A DNA stretch of 64,000 nt from Verrucomicrobiota bacterium (GCA_018240025.1 JAFEGM010000006.1:69278-133277); one strand, 5' to 3'. Counted from the stretch's first letter, positions 1 to 10,091 are shown. Translations and numbers: made by a program. The notes: generated by a model from the letters alone, not told the origin.

Positions 1-470
1 GCCCAGAAGTCGATCAGCACGACCTTGCCCTTGAGCGCAGCCAGATCCACCTGCCGTCCGTCGGTCGCGGTGAACTTCAAGTCGATCGGCTTGCCCACGA
101 AATCGAGCCGTAGCAGCTGCCGCTTGGCCCGGTCGCGCGCTTTCTCGCTCGCCACGGTCGAATTCGCCAGCCGCGTCCAGAGCGCGCGCGCTTCGGCATC
201 GGGCGACTCGAAAGCCACCGTCGTCAGCGCATCGACCGCCTCGGACGAGGTCGGGAACTCGGCGATGATCTTCTCCAGCTCGGCCAAGTATGCCGGCAGC
301 GCCTTGCGTCCGTCCTTCTTGTAGGCCTCCTCCATTTTCAGCTCGGCCGCCGTCAGCTTGGCCTTGGCCGGGTCCGCCGGCTTGGGCGGCGTCGCCTCCT
401 GCGCGATGGCGGTGAGAGCGGAGCAGGCGAGGACCAGCAGAGCGGCGCGGAGAGGACGGAGAGCGGGCAT
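1..470 (-). CDS. TlpA-like thioredoxin-fold protein, exported, 3' part missing
   Basis: The gene runs off the left edge, so only about 156 N-terminal residues are visible. Residues 1-23 form a signal peptide (basic MPALRPLR, a hydrophobic stretch, then AIAQE). Residues about 30-135 are a helical alanine/lysine-rich region without a recognised domain. A TlpA/AhpC-like thioredoxin fold begins near 130 with DGRQVDLAALKGKVVLIDFW ending at W156; the CxxC that normally follows lies outside the window, so redox activity cannot be confirmed. Known family members reduce or deliver disulfide electrons in the periplasm. The ATG at 470 is chosen because it starts the signal peptide. It is transcribed divergently from the large exported protein at 613. 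Confidence 0.85.
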   Translation of the reverse strand, partial: MPALRPLRAALLVLACSALTAIAQEATPPKPADPAKAKLTAAELKMEEAYKKDGRKALPAYLAELEKIIAEFPTSSEAVDALTTVAFESPDAEARALWTRLANSTVASEKARDRAKRQLLRLDFVGKPIDLKFTATDGRQVDLAALKGKVVLIDFW

Positions 471-612
471 GGCTTGGAGTGGAGTGAGAGAGCTTCGGAC
501 CAATCTGAATCGGCGCCAGTCGCGCCCCGGGGCGGCGTGCGGCTTCGCAGTCTCGGCGAGTCGGCGGAATGTGCCCGCCACTTTCGCGTCAGCGGCTGCA
601 ACTCCAACCGCC

Positions 613-3600
613 ATGCGACCCTTCCGTACCCTCGTCGCGCTTTGTGCGCTCCTCACCGCTCCGCTCCTCGCCCCCGCCCAGCAGACCTGGGACGACCGCT
701 CCGCGCTCGTCACCGCCGGTGGCGTCTCGAACTTCACCGATGCCGCCTACGGCAACGGCTTCTTTTTCCTCATCACCAGCAGCACGCCCTACTGGCGCAG
801 CGCGGCCGGCACCGCCGGCTGGACGACCGACTTCTTCCGCGACACGGGCACGTTCTACAACTCCAACGGCGTGGCCTACGGCGCCGGCACGTTCGTCGTG
901 GTCGGCCAAAACGGTCGCATCTACCAGCATCCGACCGGCGATGCGGGCGGGCTGGCCTGGAATGCGCGCGGCTTCAATCGCATCGATATCCCCAGCGCGT
1001 CGAATCCGGTCCGCAACACCAGCCTGCGCGCGGTGCGCTTCCTCAACGGCCGCTTCGTGGTGGCGGTGCAGCCGTTCGTCGACAGCGTCAACTTCGCCAA
1101 CAGCTACTCCGAGCTGCTCTCCAGCCCCGACGGCATGACCTGGACCTCGCACAAATTCCCCGTGGCGCAGACGGGCAATGCGACCTGCAATTTCACCAGC
1201 CTCCTCTTCCGGCCCGGCGGCAGCCCGGGCACCGGCAGCTACGTGCTCGGCACGACCATCAACGACGTGGTCGTGGTCAACGAGGCGCTGACCACCGCGA
1301 CGCGGGTCAACGTCGCGGCCAGCAACGCCACCAACCTGCGGCTCGCCGCCACGACGTCGCTGGTCGTGGGCGTGTCCTCGACCGGTCGCATTTTCACCAG
1401 CCCCACCGGCACGGCGCCGGCCTGGACGGCGCGGACGAATCCGGTCGCGGTGGCGAGTTCGCTCAATGCGATCTTCCATGACGGCACGCGTTTCGTGGCG
1501 GTGGGGCAGAAGAGCACCAGCCCGGCGCAGGCGCTGATTCTCACCAGCGCCGACGGGATCACCTGGACCGAGGCGACCAGCGTGCCGGTCACGCCGCGCG
1601 CGCTTTCGACCGTGCTGCGGGCCGACGGGCTCTGGCTGACCGGAGGCGAATCGCGCGTGCTCCTGACCAGCGGCAGTTCCTCGGTGGCCCTGCCCACCAT
1701 CACGCAACAGCCGGTCGGCGGCAGCGCGACCGTGGGCGGCAACTTCGCGCTGAACGTGTCGGCATCGGGCCCGCCGGCGCCGACCATCGCCTGGTTTCGC
1801 AACGGCGTGCAGCTGACCGATGGCGGCCGCATTTCCGGCGCGACGACCGGCACGCTCACGATCACCGGGGCGACCTTCGCCGACGCCGGCTCCTACCAGG
1901 CCCGCGCGACCAACATCGTCGGCACGACCGTCTCCGACACGGTCGCCCTGCGGCTGACCAGCTCGAACAATGGAGCCACGCTCTACCCGTTCGGCGTGGC
2001 CGATTCCGGCGCCGGCGATCTGCGCCCGGGCACCTCGCCACCGCAGGTCACAGTCACTTTCGGCGCGCCGAACGTTGGCCTCTTCACGGCCGGCGGCGCG
2101 GTGGTACCGCTCGCGAACACGGTCATTGGCGGCACGGCCTACACCGGCTACGGCGGCCTGAATCCGGCCGGGACGACGCTGCTGCTCTACCCGGCGGCCA
2201 GCGCCGCGCCCTCGGCCTCCTACGATCTCGCCAGCGGCACGGCCACACTGCTGCCGCCCTTCCCGTTGCCGACTGGTCCGGTGACGTCGATCAGCGCCTT
2301 CTCCGTCTTCGGGCTGGCGGCGAATGGCGACTTCATCGGGATCGTACGCGACCAGGCGTCCGAGAACCGCGGCTTCCATTTCTCCGCGGCCACGCAGACC
2401 TACACGCTGCTCGGCAACGTGCCGAATGCGGGCAACGACATTGCCTCGAATCCTACCGCCATCAGCGCGGACGGTCTGACCGTGGCCGGTTACGAGCGCA
2501 CGGGTGTTTTCAACGGCGCCTTCCTCTGGACCGCGGCCGGCGGCTTCACGCTGCTGCCCACCACGAGCAACGGCGGCACGCCCAACGGGGACATCCGGCA
2601 TCTCTCGCCCGGCGCGCGCTTCGTGGTCGGGTTCGGCGGTATTCCGTCGACTCTCGGCAGCGGCAACACCGCGCTGCGGTGGGATCGGGGCACGGGCCTC
2701 GGCGCGCCGCTCGGCTTCGCCCTGCCGCGCCCGCCGGGGACGAATTTCGCCGACTGCCGCACGGTCCTGGACGACGGCACGGTGGCCGGGCACGTGCGCA
2801 CGCCGGCCAACGTCGAGCACGCCGCGGTCTGGCTGCCTTCGGGCGCGCTGGTCCCGCTGGCGGCGTATCTCACCTCGACCTACGGGCTCGATCTGACCGG
2901 CTTCCGGCTCTCGCGCGTGACCTCGATTTCCCCGGATCGGCGCACCTTGGCGGGCAATGCCATCAACCCCGCCGGCCTGCAGGAGGGCTGGATTCTGACC
3001 CTGCCCGCGCCGCTCGATTTGGCCGATCCGCAGCCGAACCTGACGATGCTGCTGTTCGGCAGCGAGCTGGCCAATGGCGAGACGCTCAACTTCAGCACCG
3101 GCACCGTGGGTGTGCCCGGCTTCTCCTACACCGTCGGCGTGCGCAACGACGGCGCGTCGGCGCTGACCGGCTTCCCGCTCTCGCTCAGCGGTCCCGAGGC
3201 CGGCGATTTCAGCGTCACGGTCAACAACCTGCCCGGCTCGCTCGGGATCTTCCAGGCGGCGAATTTCACCGTGCGTTTCACGCCCTCCGGGCGGGGTCAG
3301 CGCAGCGCCACGCTGACGCTGGGGAGTAACGATCCCGACCAGCCGGTGACGACGCTCCAACTCGTCGGCGTGGGCCAGAGCGCGGCGGAGGCGGCCTTCG
3401 CCAGCTATCTGAATGCCGCGGGCGTGCCGTTCGACCAGCGCACCGCGGCGTCCGATCCGGATCGCGACGGGCTGCCCAACCTGCTCGAATTCGCCCTGGG
3501 TCTGCCCGCCCAGACGGCGAGCGCCGGCGCGTTGCCGCAGCCGCTGCTGGCGGGCGACGCGCTCACGCTGACGTATGCTCCGGCCCAGTCGGTGCATGTG

Positions 3601-3744
3601 AGCTACCTCGTGGAGGCCTCCAGCGATCTCGTGACGTGGACGAGCGTCGGCATCGATCAGGGCGTCCTCTCCGGCGGCAGCGTGACGGCCACGGTGCCGC
3701 TCGCCGTCGGCCGCTTTGTGCGGCTGCGCTGCACGCTGAACTAG
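613..3744 (+). CDS. Large exported multidomain protein (Ig-like, HAF-like, choice-of-anchor D)
   Basis: 1043 aa. The start at 613 is chosen over upstream in-frame ATGs because it begins a clear signal peptide (MRPFRTLVALCALL...APAQ, about 22 aa). Residues 25-355 contain several 'SPDGMTWT / SADGITWTEA' blades typical of exo-sialidase-like beta propellers. Residues about 361-450 are an Ig-like domain (ITQQPVGG ... DAGSYQARATN). Residues about 555-785 resemble HAF-type repeats (AISADGLTVAGY, AFLWTAAGGF). Residues about 810-920 match a choice-of-anchor D / ASPM-like domain (SNDPDQPVTTLQLVG). The tail at about 946-964 is DPDRDGLPNLLEFALG, common in exported Verrucomicrobiota proteins. Probably a cell-surface or secreted protein; substrate and function are unknown. 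Confidence 0.85.
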   Translation: MRPFRTLVALCALLTAPLLAPAQQTWDDRSALVTAGGVSNFTDAAYGNGFFFLITSSTPYWRSAAGTAGWTTDFFRDTGTFYNSNGVAYGAGTFVVVGQNGRIYQHPTGDAGGLAWNARGFNRIDIPSASNPVRNTSLRAVRFLNGRFVVAVQPFVDSVNFANSYSELLSSPDGMTWTSHKFPVAQTGNATCNFTSLLFRPGGSPGTGSYVLGTTINDVVVVNEALTTATRVNVAASNATNLRLAATTSLVVGVSSTGRIFTSPTGTAPAWTARTNPVAVASSLNAIFHDGTRFVAVGQKSTSPAQALILTSADGITWTEATSVPVTPRALSTVLRADGLWLTGGESRVLLTSGSSSVALPTITQQPVGGSATVGGNFALNVSASGPPAPTIAWFRNGVQLTDGGRISGATTGTLTITGATFADAGSYQARATNIVGTTVSDTVALRLTSSNNGATLYPFGVADSGAGDLRPGTSPPQVTVTFGAPNVGLFTAGGAVVPLANTVIGGTAYTGYGGLNPAGTTLLLYPAASAAPSASYDLASGTATLLPPFPLPTGPVTSISAFSVFGLAANGDFIGIVRDQASENRGFHFSAATQTYTLLGNVPNAGNDIASNPTAISADGLTVAGYERTGVFNGAFLWTAAGGFTLLPTTSNGGTPNGDIRHLSPGARFVVGFGGIPSTLGSGNTALRWDRGTGLGAPLGFALPRPPGTNFADCRTVLDDGTVAGHVRTPANVEHAAVWLPSGALVPLAAYLTSTYGLDLTGFRLSRVTSISPDRRTLAGNAINPAGLQEGWILTLPAPLDLADPQPNLTMLLFGSELANGETLNFSTGTVGVPGFSYTVGVRNDGASALTGFPLSLSGPEAGDFSVTVNNLPGSLGIFQAANFTVRFTPSGRGQRSATLTLGSNDPDQPVTTLQLVGVGQSAAEAAFASYLNAAGVPFDQRTAASDPDRDGLPNLLEFALGLPAQTASAGALPQPLLAGDALTLTYAPAQSVHVSYLVEASSDLVTWTSVGIDQGVLSGGSVTATVPLAVGRFVRLRCTLN

Positions 3745-6716
3745 CGGGTCGCGGGCGGCGATGGCGTCGGCAGTTCGAGGCTCCGGGCGACCAGGCGGAT
3801 GACCTCCTCCGGGATCGCCCCGAGTCCTTCGGGCGCGGTGTCGAACGACTCGGACCAGAGCGTGTGGCCGTCGTTGGCGCTGACGAACTGCAGCGAGACA
3901 CGCAAGCGCTGGCCCGCCTGGCGAATGCTGCCGTCGAGCACGTAGCGCACGCCCAGCGCCCGGCAGAGTTCGCCGTACGATGCGGTGCGCTCCCGAAAAG
4001 GCGCGACGGCCTCGCGCGAGGACACTTCCAGCCCGGGGCGCGCTTCGAGGGCGCGCTGCAGCCGCTCATTGAAATCGCGGGTCAGCGCAGCTGTCGACCC
4101 GTCCGGACTGCGGTCGAGCAGCGGCAGGAGCGCGACCGAGCGCGGTGCGCCGGCCAGTTGCGCGGCGCTGGCGCTGGGGGTGCCTTTGCGCACCTCCGGC
4201 AGCATCCAGGCCGCGAGACCGACTCCGGCCACGACGCACAGGACCACGGCCAAGGCCGCGAACTCCCAACGGGCCAGCCGCGCGGGTGGGGGCGGGCCGC
4301 CCGCGTCGAGCTCGGTCAGTCCGGTGCGCCCCGCGCCGATGGTCCGGGGCGGCTCCGCCAGCGCGGAGGGCACGCTGGCCTGCGCGGCCTGCGGGTGCGC
4401 CTTCCGCCAGGCCTGGGCCCGGCTGTGGGCGGAGACGAGGTCGAGCTCGGCCAGGACCTCGAGGAAGCGGGGTTCCATGCGGATGGTGTCCCACATGGGA
4501 TCGAAGAGCAGGGCGTCGTGGCTGATGTAAGGCAGGTACCGCGCGTCGAGCAGTTCCAGCGCCGTCTGCCGGTGCCCCAGCAGCAGCGCCGCGCGACAGC
4601 GCGCGAGCACGGCCGCGGAGGGGAAGGCGGCCGCGCTGGCCTCGGCCTCGATGCGCTGGCCGGCCGCCAGGAGCACGCGCAGCGCGATGTGGTAGTAGCC
4701 CGAGCGCGGCTGGGCCAGGATGGCCCGCGCTTCGCCGAGGACCTCGCGGCTGCGGCCCAGCGCGCTCAGCGCCCAGATACGCCAGGTCCGCAGCTGGACA
4801 TCCTCCGGGGCGGTGGCGAGGCCGCGTTCGACCGCCTCCAGCGCATCGGCCACCCGGCCGGCGAGGAGCAGGAGCAGCGCGTGATTGTCCACGATGCGGG
4901 GCGCCAGCGGGTCGAGCATCACGCCGGTGGCGCTTTGCTCCAGCGCCTCCTCGAGGCGGCCGTCGGCCGTGAGCCCCCGGGCGAGCCACTGGTAGACTGG
5001 CGCATAGTTGGGGTTGAGCGCGATGGCGTGGCGATAGCATTGGATCGCCGCGGTGCGTTCGCCCAGGAAACGGTGCGCCAGGCCGAGACTGGCGTGGGCT
5101 TCGGCGAGATCGGGCTCGAGTTCGATGGCCGCCCGGGCGCGCTCCATCGCCTCGCGGATGGTCGGCACGAAGGTCGAGGACGGTTGGTTGCCGATGATGG
5201 CGAGATCGACGCGGGCCAGCGGGACGTCGGCCAGCGCCACCAGCGCCCGGGCGAAGCGCGGCTCGAGCAGGAGCGCCCTTTCGAGGCAGTCCTGCGCGTG
5301 GTCGAGCGAAGTCGGCGTGCGCTGACGCCACGCATTGCGCCCCTCGAGGAAGAAGCGATAGGCCTCCGGCGAGGGCGGGCTCACCGCACGGGGAGCGAGC
5401 TTCAGCTCGAGCGCCCCGGCCACCGCGAGGGCGATCTCGTCCTGCGCGGCGAACAAGTCCGGTACGGCGCGTTCGTAGGTTTCGCTCCAGATCTGGAAGC
5501 CGTCGCCGCCGGCGACCAGCTGCGCCGTGATCAGCACCTGTGCGCCGGAGAAGCGCACGGAGCCGTCGACGAGGAAGGTCACCCCGAGCTTCTGCGCGAT
5601 CTCCGGCCGGGGCAGCGTGCTGCCGCGGAAATTGAAGGCCGAAGCGCGTGAGACCACCCGCAGCGAGCCGACTTTGCCCAACGCATTGAGCAGCTCCTCG
5701 GTCAGTCCGTCGGCGAAATACTGCTGCTCGGGGGATGCCCCCTGGGTCGCGAACGGCAGCACGGCGACCGACTTGCGCATGGGCGAGGCATCGAGGGCCG
5801 GCGCGCGGCCGATCGAAGTCGTGCTGGTCGTACTCGCCGCGGCGCCGGCCTCCGGCTGATGCAGCGCATCCTCCAGCGCCAGCGCCACCGCGGCGGCCGT
5901 GGGCGGACGATCGCGCGGTTCCTTGGCCAGCAGCTGCGAGAGGAGGGAGCGTACCGGTAGCGGCTGGCGGGCGATCTCGGCCAGCGGCGGCGGCTGCGAG
6001 ACATGCTGCGCGACCGTCTCGTGGTGGGTCCCGGCGGCGAAGGGCGGGCGGCCGACCAGCATTTCCCAAAGCAGGCAGCCCAGCGCGTAGAGATCGCTGC
6101 GCACGTCGAGTTCGTCGCGCTCGAGGCATTGTTCCGGGCTGGCATACGTCACGGCGGCGCGGGAGCCGGCGGTCAGCGCGACCGTGGCGGTGGTCGGCTT
6201 CTCGCCGGCGAGGGCACGGCCGAGACCGAAGTTGATGACCTTGACCAGCCACCGCTCCGGCGCCTCCGCCAGCAGGAGGATGTTGGCCGGCTTGAGGTCG
6301 CGATGCAGGATGCCGGCGCGGTGGATCGATTCGAGCCCGCGCGCGATCTGGACGGCCAGCAGCAGAGCCTGACCGGTCCGAAGCCGCTGCCGCTGGCGCA
6401 GCAGTTCCTCCAGCGTGAGGCCATCGATGAACTCCATCGCGGCGAAGATGTTGCCGGGCTGATCCTCCAGCGCCAGCACGCTGGCCACGTTGGGATGGCG
6501 CACCCGGGCGGCGGCACGAGCCTCGCGCAGAAACAGCGCCTGGACCGTCGGATCGAGCAGGCGCGAGGGCGAGATGACCTTGAGCGCGACCGGTAGATGC
6601 AGTTTTTCGTCGAAGGCCTTGTATGTGACGCCCGTGGGCCCCACGCCCAGCCGCCACGGTGTCCCGTCTTCGCGTTCCAGGACGCGATAGTGGGAGAAAT
6701 ACAGCGTGGAGGGCAT
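3741..6716 (-). CDS. TPR receptor kinase with NFG in place of DFG (possible pseudokinase)
   Basis: 991 aa. Order: PknB-type kinase domain about 10-280 (glycine loop GVGPTG at 24-29, Lys46 in VALKV, catalytic HRDLKPAN with Asp140), TolB/FlgO-like domain about 313-438 (SVAVLPFATQG...FADGLTEEL), TPR region about 445-790, one transmembrane helix about 818-841, and a second TolB/FlgO-like domain about 858-985. The Mg-binding DFG aspartate is Asn162 (VKVINFGLG, codon AAC), while the two paralogues in this window keep DFG. Activity may therefore be lost or altered. The ATG at 6716 matches the paralogues' N-termini; the upstream extension to 6827 would overlap the divergent DoxX gene. The last bases overlap the stop region of the convergent upstream gene. 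Confidence 0.88.
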   Translation of the reverse strand: MPSTLYFSHYRVLEREDGTPWRLGVGPTGVTYKAFDEKLHLPVALKVISPSRLLDPTVQALFLREARAAARVRHPNVASVLALEDQPGNIFAAMEFIDGLTLEELLRQRQRLRTGQALLLAVQIARGLESIHRAGILHRDLKPANILLLAEAPERWLVKVINFGLGRALAGEKPTTATVALTAGSRAAVTYASPEQCLERDELDVRSDLYALGCLLWEMLVGRPPFAAGTHHETVAQHVSQPPPLAEIARQPLPVRSLLSQLLAKEPRDRPPTAAAVALALEDALHQPEAGAAASTTSTTSIGRAPALDASPMRKSVAVLPFATQGASPEQQYFADGLTEELLNALGKVGSLRVVSRASAFNFRGSTLPRPEIAQKLGVTFLVDGSVRFSGAQVLITAQLVAGGDGFQIWSETYERAVPDLFAAQDEIALAVAGALELKLAPRAVSPPSPEAYRFFLEGRNAWRQRTPTSLDHAQDCLERALLLEPRFARALVALADVPLARVDLAIIGNQPSSTFVPTIREAMERARAAIELEPDLAEAHASLGLAHRFLGERTAAIQCYRHAIALNPNYAPVYQWLARGLTADGRLEEALEQSATGVMLDPLAPRIVDNHALLLLLAGRVADALEAVERGLATAPEDVQLRTWRIWALSALGRSREVLGEARAILAQPRSGYYHIALRVLLAAGQRIEAEASAAAFPSAAVLARCRAALLLGHRQTALELLDARYLPYISHDALLFDPMWDTIRMEPRFLEVLAELDLVSAHSRAQAWRKAHPQAAQASVPSALAEPPRTIGAGRTGLTELDAGGPPPPARLARWEFAALAVVLCVVAGVGLAAWMLPEVRKGTPSASAAQLAGAPRSVALLPLLDRSPDGSTAALTRDFNERLQRALEARPGLEVSSREAVAPFRERTASYGELCRALGVRYVLDGSIRQAGQRLRVSLQFVSANDGHTLWSESFDTAPEGLGAIPEEVIRLVARSLELPTPSPPATR

Positions 6717-6825
6717 ACCGCGCGCGCTCGTTTCTATCATGCCGGCCCGGCAGCGGAAGCGCATTGTCGCCGCGTTGCAGCCTTCCGGAATAGGCGGTGG
6801 GGTCGCGGACTCGCATGGGAACCCC

Positions 6826-7302
6826 ATGAAAACGTTTCTCGAGCACAGCTACCGCACGCTCATCGCGGTGGCATCCAGCGGCCAATCCCTCGTCCTCCTG
6901 CTCATCCGATCGTATTGGGGCTGGCAGTTCTTCCTCAGCGGTCGCGGCAAGCTGGGCAATCACGAGTCGGTGGCCGAGTTCTTCCGCGGGCTCGGACTGC
7001 CGCTGCCGGGGCTGAATGCGTGGCTGGCGGCGGGCGTCGAGTGCTTCGGCGGGCTGCTGCTGCTGTTCGGCCTCGCTTCGCGGCCGACCGCTCTGGCGCT
7101 GGCGTTCACGATGGTCGTGGCCTTCGTCACGGCGGATCTCGAAGTGGTGCAGAACGTCTTTCGCGAGCCCGACAAGTTCGTCTCGGCCGCGCCCTTCCTC
7201 TTCCTGCTCGCGAGCGTGCTCGTGCTGGTCTTCGGGCCCGGTCGCGTTTCGCTCGACCACCTCCTCGCGCAACGCTTCTACCCGGAACGACGGCCGCTCT
7301 GA
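6826..7302 (+). CDS. DoxX-family integral membrane protein
   Basis: 158 aa with four predicted membrane segments. It carries the DoxX family pattern: an N-terminal helix ending in SYWGWQFFLSGRGKLGN, then AEFFRGLGLP, then a helix GVECFGGLLLLFGLASRPTAL. Family members sit in the cytoplasmic membrane and are linked to thiol or quinol redox functions, but no specific reaction is established. The ATG at 6826 is the first codon that gives a normal family N-terminus; it is divergent from the kinase at 6716 with a gap of about 110 bp. The next gene follows within 45 bp on the same strand, so co-transcription with the adenylate cyclase is likely. Confidence 0.85.
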   Translation: MKTFLEHSYRTLIAVASSGQSLVLLLIRSYWGWQFFLSGRGKLGNHESVAEFFRGLGLPLPGLNAWLAAGVECFGGLLLLFGLASRPTALALAFTMVVAFVTADLEVVQNVFREPDKFVSAAPFLFLLASVLVLVFGPGRVSLDHLLAQRFYPERRPL

Positions 7303-7347
7303 ACTTTGCTGAGCCGCCGCGCGACCGGTTCGCGCAGTCAGCTTGGC

Positions 7348-9618
7348 ATGCGCACCGTTCCTCCCGGCGAAGCTGTCGTCGTGCCCCGACTTTGGTATCG
7401 TGCGACCGCTCCGCCCCAGCCCGTGGCCCGCTCTCCTCTCCGCCAACGCCTGACCATCGCGCAGCTGATGGGCTTTGGCTTTGCCGCGCTGATCGCCGCG
7501 CTGGTGGGACTCTTTGTCGTGGTCTCACGCGGCACCCAGGCTTCCCTGCTCGAGAGCTCGGAGCGCATTCGCGACCAGGCCAGCCGGGAGATCGCCAACC
7601 GGGTGGCGCTCTACCTGGGCGAGGCGCCCGAGGCCATCCGCCGCTTCGAGCGCCAGATCACGCTCGGCCTGGTGCAGCCGCGCGAGCCGACCTCGCTGGA
7701 GCCCGCCCTGGCCGCGCTCCTGGCCGGGAGCCAGAACCTGAGCGAGGTCACGCTGACCACCGCCCGCCTGCGCGGCTTCGAGGCGAACGACGACCCGCAG
7801 CTCGAGCCCGGCAGCGGCGCGCAGGTCAGCTTCGTGCGCAGCATCGCGGATGAAGCGAATCCCGCCGGCCAGTTCTGGCGCAAGCGTACTTACCGCGAGG
7901 GCGGTCAGTTCGTGGCCGATGAGCTGGAGGTCCGCGGCGATGCCGCCCAGGCCACCGCGCCGCGGCGGCTGGACGAGCCGATGCCCGATCCGACCGAGCA
8001 TCTCACCTTCACCTCTCCGGCCCGTCGCCAGGCGCAGTCGGACGTGCTCTCGACCGATCTCCACTTCACGCAGATCGATGCCAGTCTGCCCAAGGAGCGT
8101 CAGCGCGTGGCCGTCAGCTTCATGCACGCGATCAGCGATGCGACGGGTCAGTTCCTCGGCGTCATGCGGGTCGGCCTGCTGACCGAGGCGCTCGACCGCG
8201 CCGTTCAATTGCGCCTCGCCCCGGGCGCCATGGAGGATCCCCACCGCATCTTCCTGTGCGACTCGGCCGGCCGGCTGCTCACCCGGCTGAGCCCGCGCGA
8301 CCGCATCGGCGAGATCGGCGACGATCTGCGCGTGGTGCCCGCGGCGCTGCCCGGCGAATTGGAGGCCGCGCTGGCCGTGCCGCAGCTGCGCCAGCTGGGC
8401 CCCGAGCGGCCCGCGCTGTCGGGTGCCCTCGAGCATGGCGGCGAGGATTTTCTCTACTCGTTCCGTGCTCTGCCCGACACGCAGGACTGGGTGGTTGGGA
8501 TCGTCGTACCCCGCGAGCATTACCTCGGCCAGGCCCAGGCGCTGCGCGACCGGCTGCTGCTCTGGGCCTCGCTCATCATCGCGGGGCTCATTCTGGGCGG
8601 CCTTTGGCTGCAACGCGGGGTGAGGCAGGCGCAGGGGCAGATCGCGACCGAGACCCGGCAGATGAACGCCTTCGAATTCGCGCCGGCGGTGACCGATTCC
8701 GCCTTCCGCGATGTCAGAGAGGTGCTCGAGAGTCTCGAGCGGGCCAAGGCGGCCATGCGGGCGATGAGCAAATACGTCCCCGTCGATCTCGTCCGCCGCC
8801 TCTACCGCGAGAAGAGCGAGCCGGTGCTGGGCGGCGAGCAAACCGAGATTTCGCTGATGTTCACGGACATCCGCGATTTCACCAATTTCGCCGAGCGGCT
8901 GGACCCGAACGTGCTGGCCGACGCGCTCGGCCGGTATCTCGGCGTGATGGTGCGCATCATCCAGCAGGAGCACCGCGGCACGATCGACAAGTTCATCGGC
9001 GACGCCGTCATGGCGCTCTGGAACGCGCCGGAGGAAGTCGAGCGGCATCCGCGGCTGGCCTGCCTGGCAGCCCTGCGCTGCCGGGCCGAGGCGCACGCGC
9101 TCTCCAACTCGCCGGAGTGGCGGGCGCGGGATCTGCCGCCGTTCGAGACGCGCTTCGGGCTGCATTGCGACCACGCCATGGTCGGCCATTTCGGCGCTCC
9201 GGATCGGCTCAACTACACGGCCATCGGCGACGCCGTGAACCTGGCCGCGCGGCTGGAAAGCCTGAACAAGCAGTACGGTACCTCCATCCTGGTCAGCGAG
9301 CGCATTCGCGACGCCGTGCAGGGCGAGTTCGCCTTCCGGCGGCTCGATCACGTGGCGGTCAAGGGCAAGCAGCGGCCGATCGTGATCTTCGAGCTGCTGG
9401 GCCTGGCCGGAGAGCCCGCCCTCGAGCCGGAGGTCGTGGCCTGCTACGAGCGGGCCTTCGATGCCTACGTAGCCGGCGAGTTCGCCGCCGCGGCCCGCAT
9501 GCTCGACGGACAACTGCACGACCCCCCCAGCGCCGTGCTGCGCGCGCGCTGCGAACGTTACGTCGAGGATCCGCCGCCGGCAGACTGGGGCGGGGTGTAC
9601 GTTTCGCTGAGCAAATAA
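7348..9618 (+). CDS. Membrane-anchored class III adenylate cyclase
   Basis: 756 aa from the ATG at 7348; a TTG at 7306 would add 14 residues. Two membrane helices (about 32-54 and 401-421) flank a large extracytoplasmic sensor region, probably Cache-like. The C-terminal half (about 497-684) is a class III nucleotide cyclase domain. Metal-binding aspartates are Asp507 (MFTDIRDF) and Asp552 (FIGDAVMALW). Purine-selecting positions are Lys548 and Thr624, which favours ATP over GTP. Transition-state residues Asn631 and Arg635 are in GDAVNLAARLE. All catalytic positions are intact, so it should convert ATP to cAMP in response to a periplasmic cue. It lies directly after DoxX and before the repeat element at 9637. 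Confidence 0.93.
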   Translation: MRTVPPGEAVVVPRLWYRATAPPQPVARSPLRQRLTIAQLMGFGFAALIAALVGLFVVVSRGTQASLLESSERIRDQASREIANRVALYLGEAPEAIRRFERQITLGLVQPREPTSLEPALAALLAGSQNLSEVTLTTARLRGFEANDDPQLEPGSGAQVSFVRSIADEANPAGQFWRKRTYREGGQFVADELEVRGDAAQATAPRRLDEPMPDPTEHLTFTSPARRQAQSDVLSTDLHFTQIDASLPKERQRVAVSFMHAISDATGQFLGVMRVGLLTEALDRAVQLRLAPGAMEDPHRIFLCDSAGRLLTRLSPRDRIGEIGDDLRVVPAALPGELEAALAVPQLRQLGPERPALSGALEHGGEDFLYSFRALPDTQDWVVGIVVPREHYLGQAQALRDRLLLWASLIIAGLILGGLWLQRGVRQAQGQIATETRQMNAFEFAPAVTDSAFRDVREVLESLERAKAAMRAMSKYVPVDLVRRLYREKSEPVLGGEQTEISLMFTDIRDFTNFAERLDPNVLADALGRYLGVMVRIIQQEHRGTIDKFIGDAVMALWNAPEEVERHPRLACLAALRCRAEAHALSNSPEWRARDLPPFETRFGLHCDHAMVGHFGAPDRLNYTAIGDAVNLAARLESLNKQYGTSILVSERIRDAVQGEFAFRRLDHVAVKGKQRPIVIFELLGLAGEPALEPEVVACYERAFDAYVAGEFAAAARMLDGQLHDPPSAVLRARCERYVEDPPPADWGGVYVSLSK

Positions 9619-9636
9619 ACCGCGGGGGAGGGGTTT

Positions 9637-9768
9637 GGCCTGCGGCTTTGGTCGATTCGAGGACGAGGACGACGACGAGGACGAGGACGAGGACAACGAC
9701 GAGGACGAGGACGAGGACGACGACGAGGACGACGACGAGGACGACGACGAGGACGACGACGAGGACGA
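9637..9768. repeat. Left arm of inverted element with GAC/GAG microsatellite
   Basis: Begins with GGCCTGCGGCTTTGGTCG, then TTCGAGGAC, then about 110 bp of GAC/GAG trinucleotides mostly in hexanucleotide phase (GACGAG). The same leader appears in reverse complement at 9906-9929, so the two arms could form a long imperfect hairpin. It starts 19 bp after the adenylate cyclase stop. Confidence 0.9.
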
Positions 9769-9846
9769 TCCCGCGCGCAGCTGATGAGTGCTTTCTGTGA
9801 ATGTGTGACCGCAGCCGTGACGGGGAATGCGAGCAGAGCGACCGGC

Positions 9847-9929
<83 letters not shown>

Positions 9930-10091
9930 TTGCTCTGTCGGCAGAAAGGGGGCGTGCCCGTCGTTCGCCAGTCTTCACCTGGACTCGTCCTTTGCTGGGC
10001 TGGAGCGATGAAGGCCCTGACCCTCGAAGCGCTCAGCGCCCGCACGAAGCGGGGCCACTTGGCGCTTGGCACCGCCTGACCGGGCGCTTAC

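Noticed and set aside
589-3597. A 1002-aa open frame on the minus strand, antisense to the large exported protein
   Set aside because: Arg/Gly/Ala-rich shadow frame caused by high GC; no domains and the plus-strand gene has a signal peptide and clear domains.
6717-6827. Extended N-terminus of the NFG kinase
   Set aside because: It would overlap the DoxX start on the other strand and has no counterpart in the paralogues.
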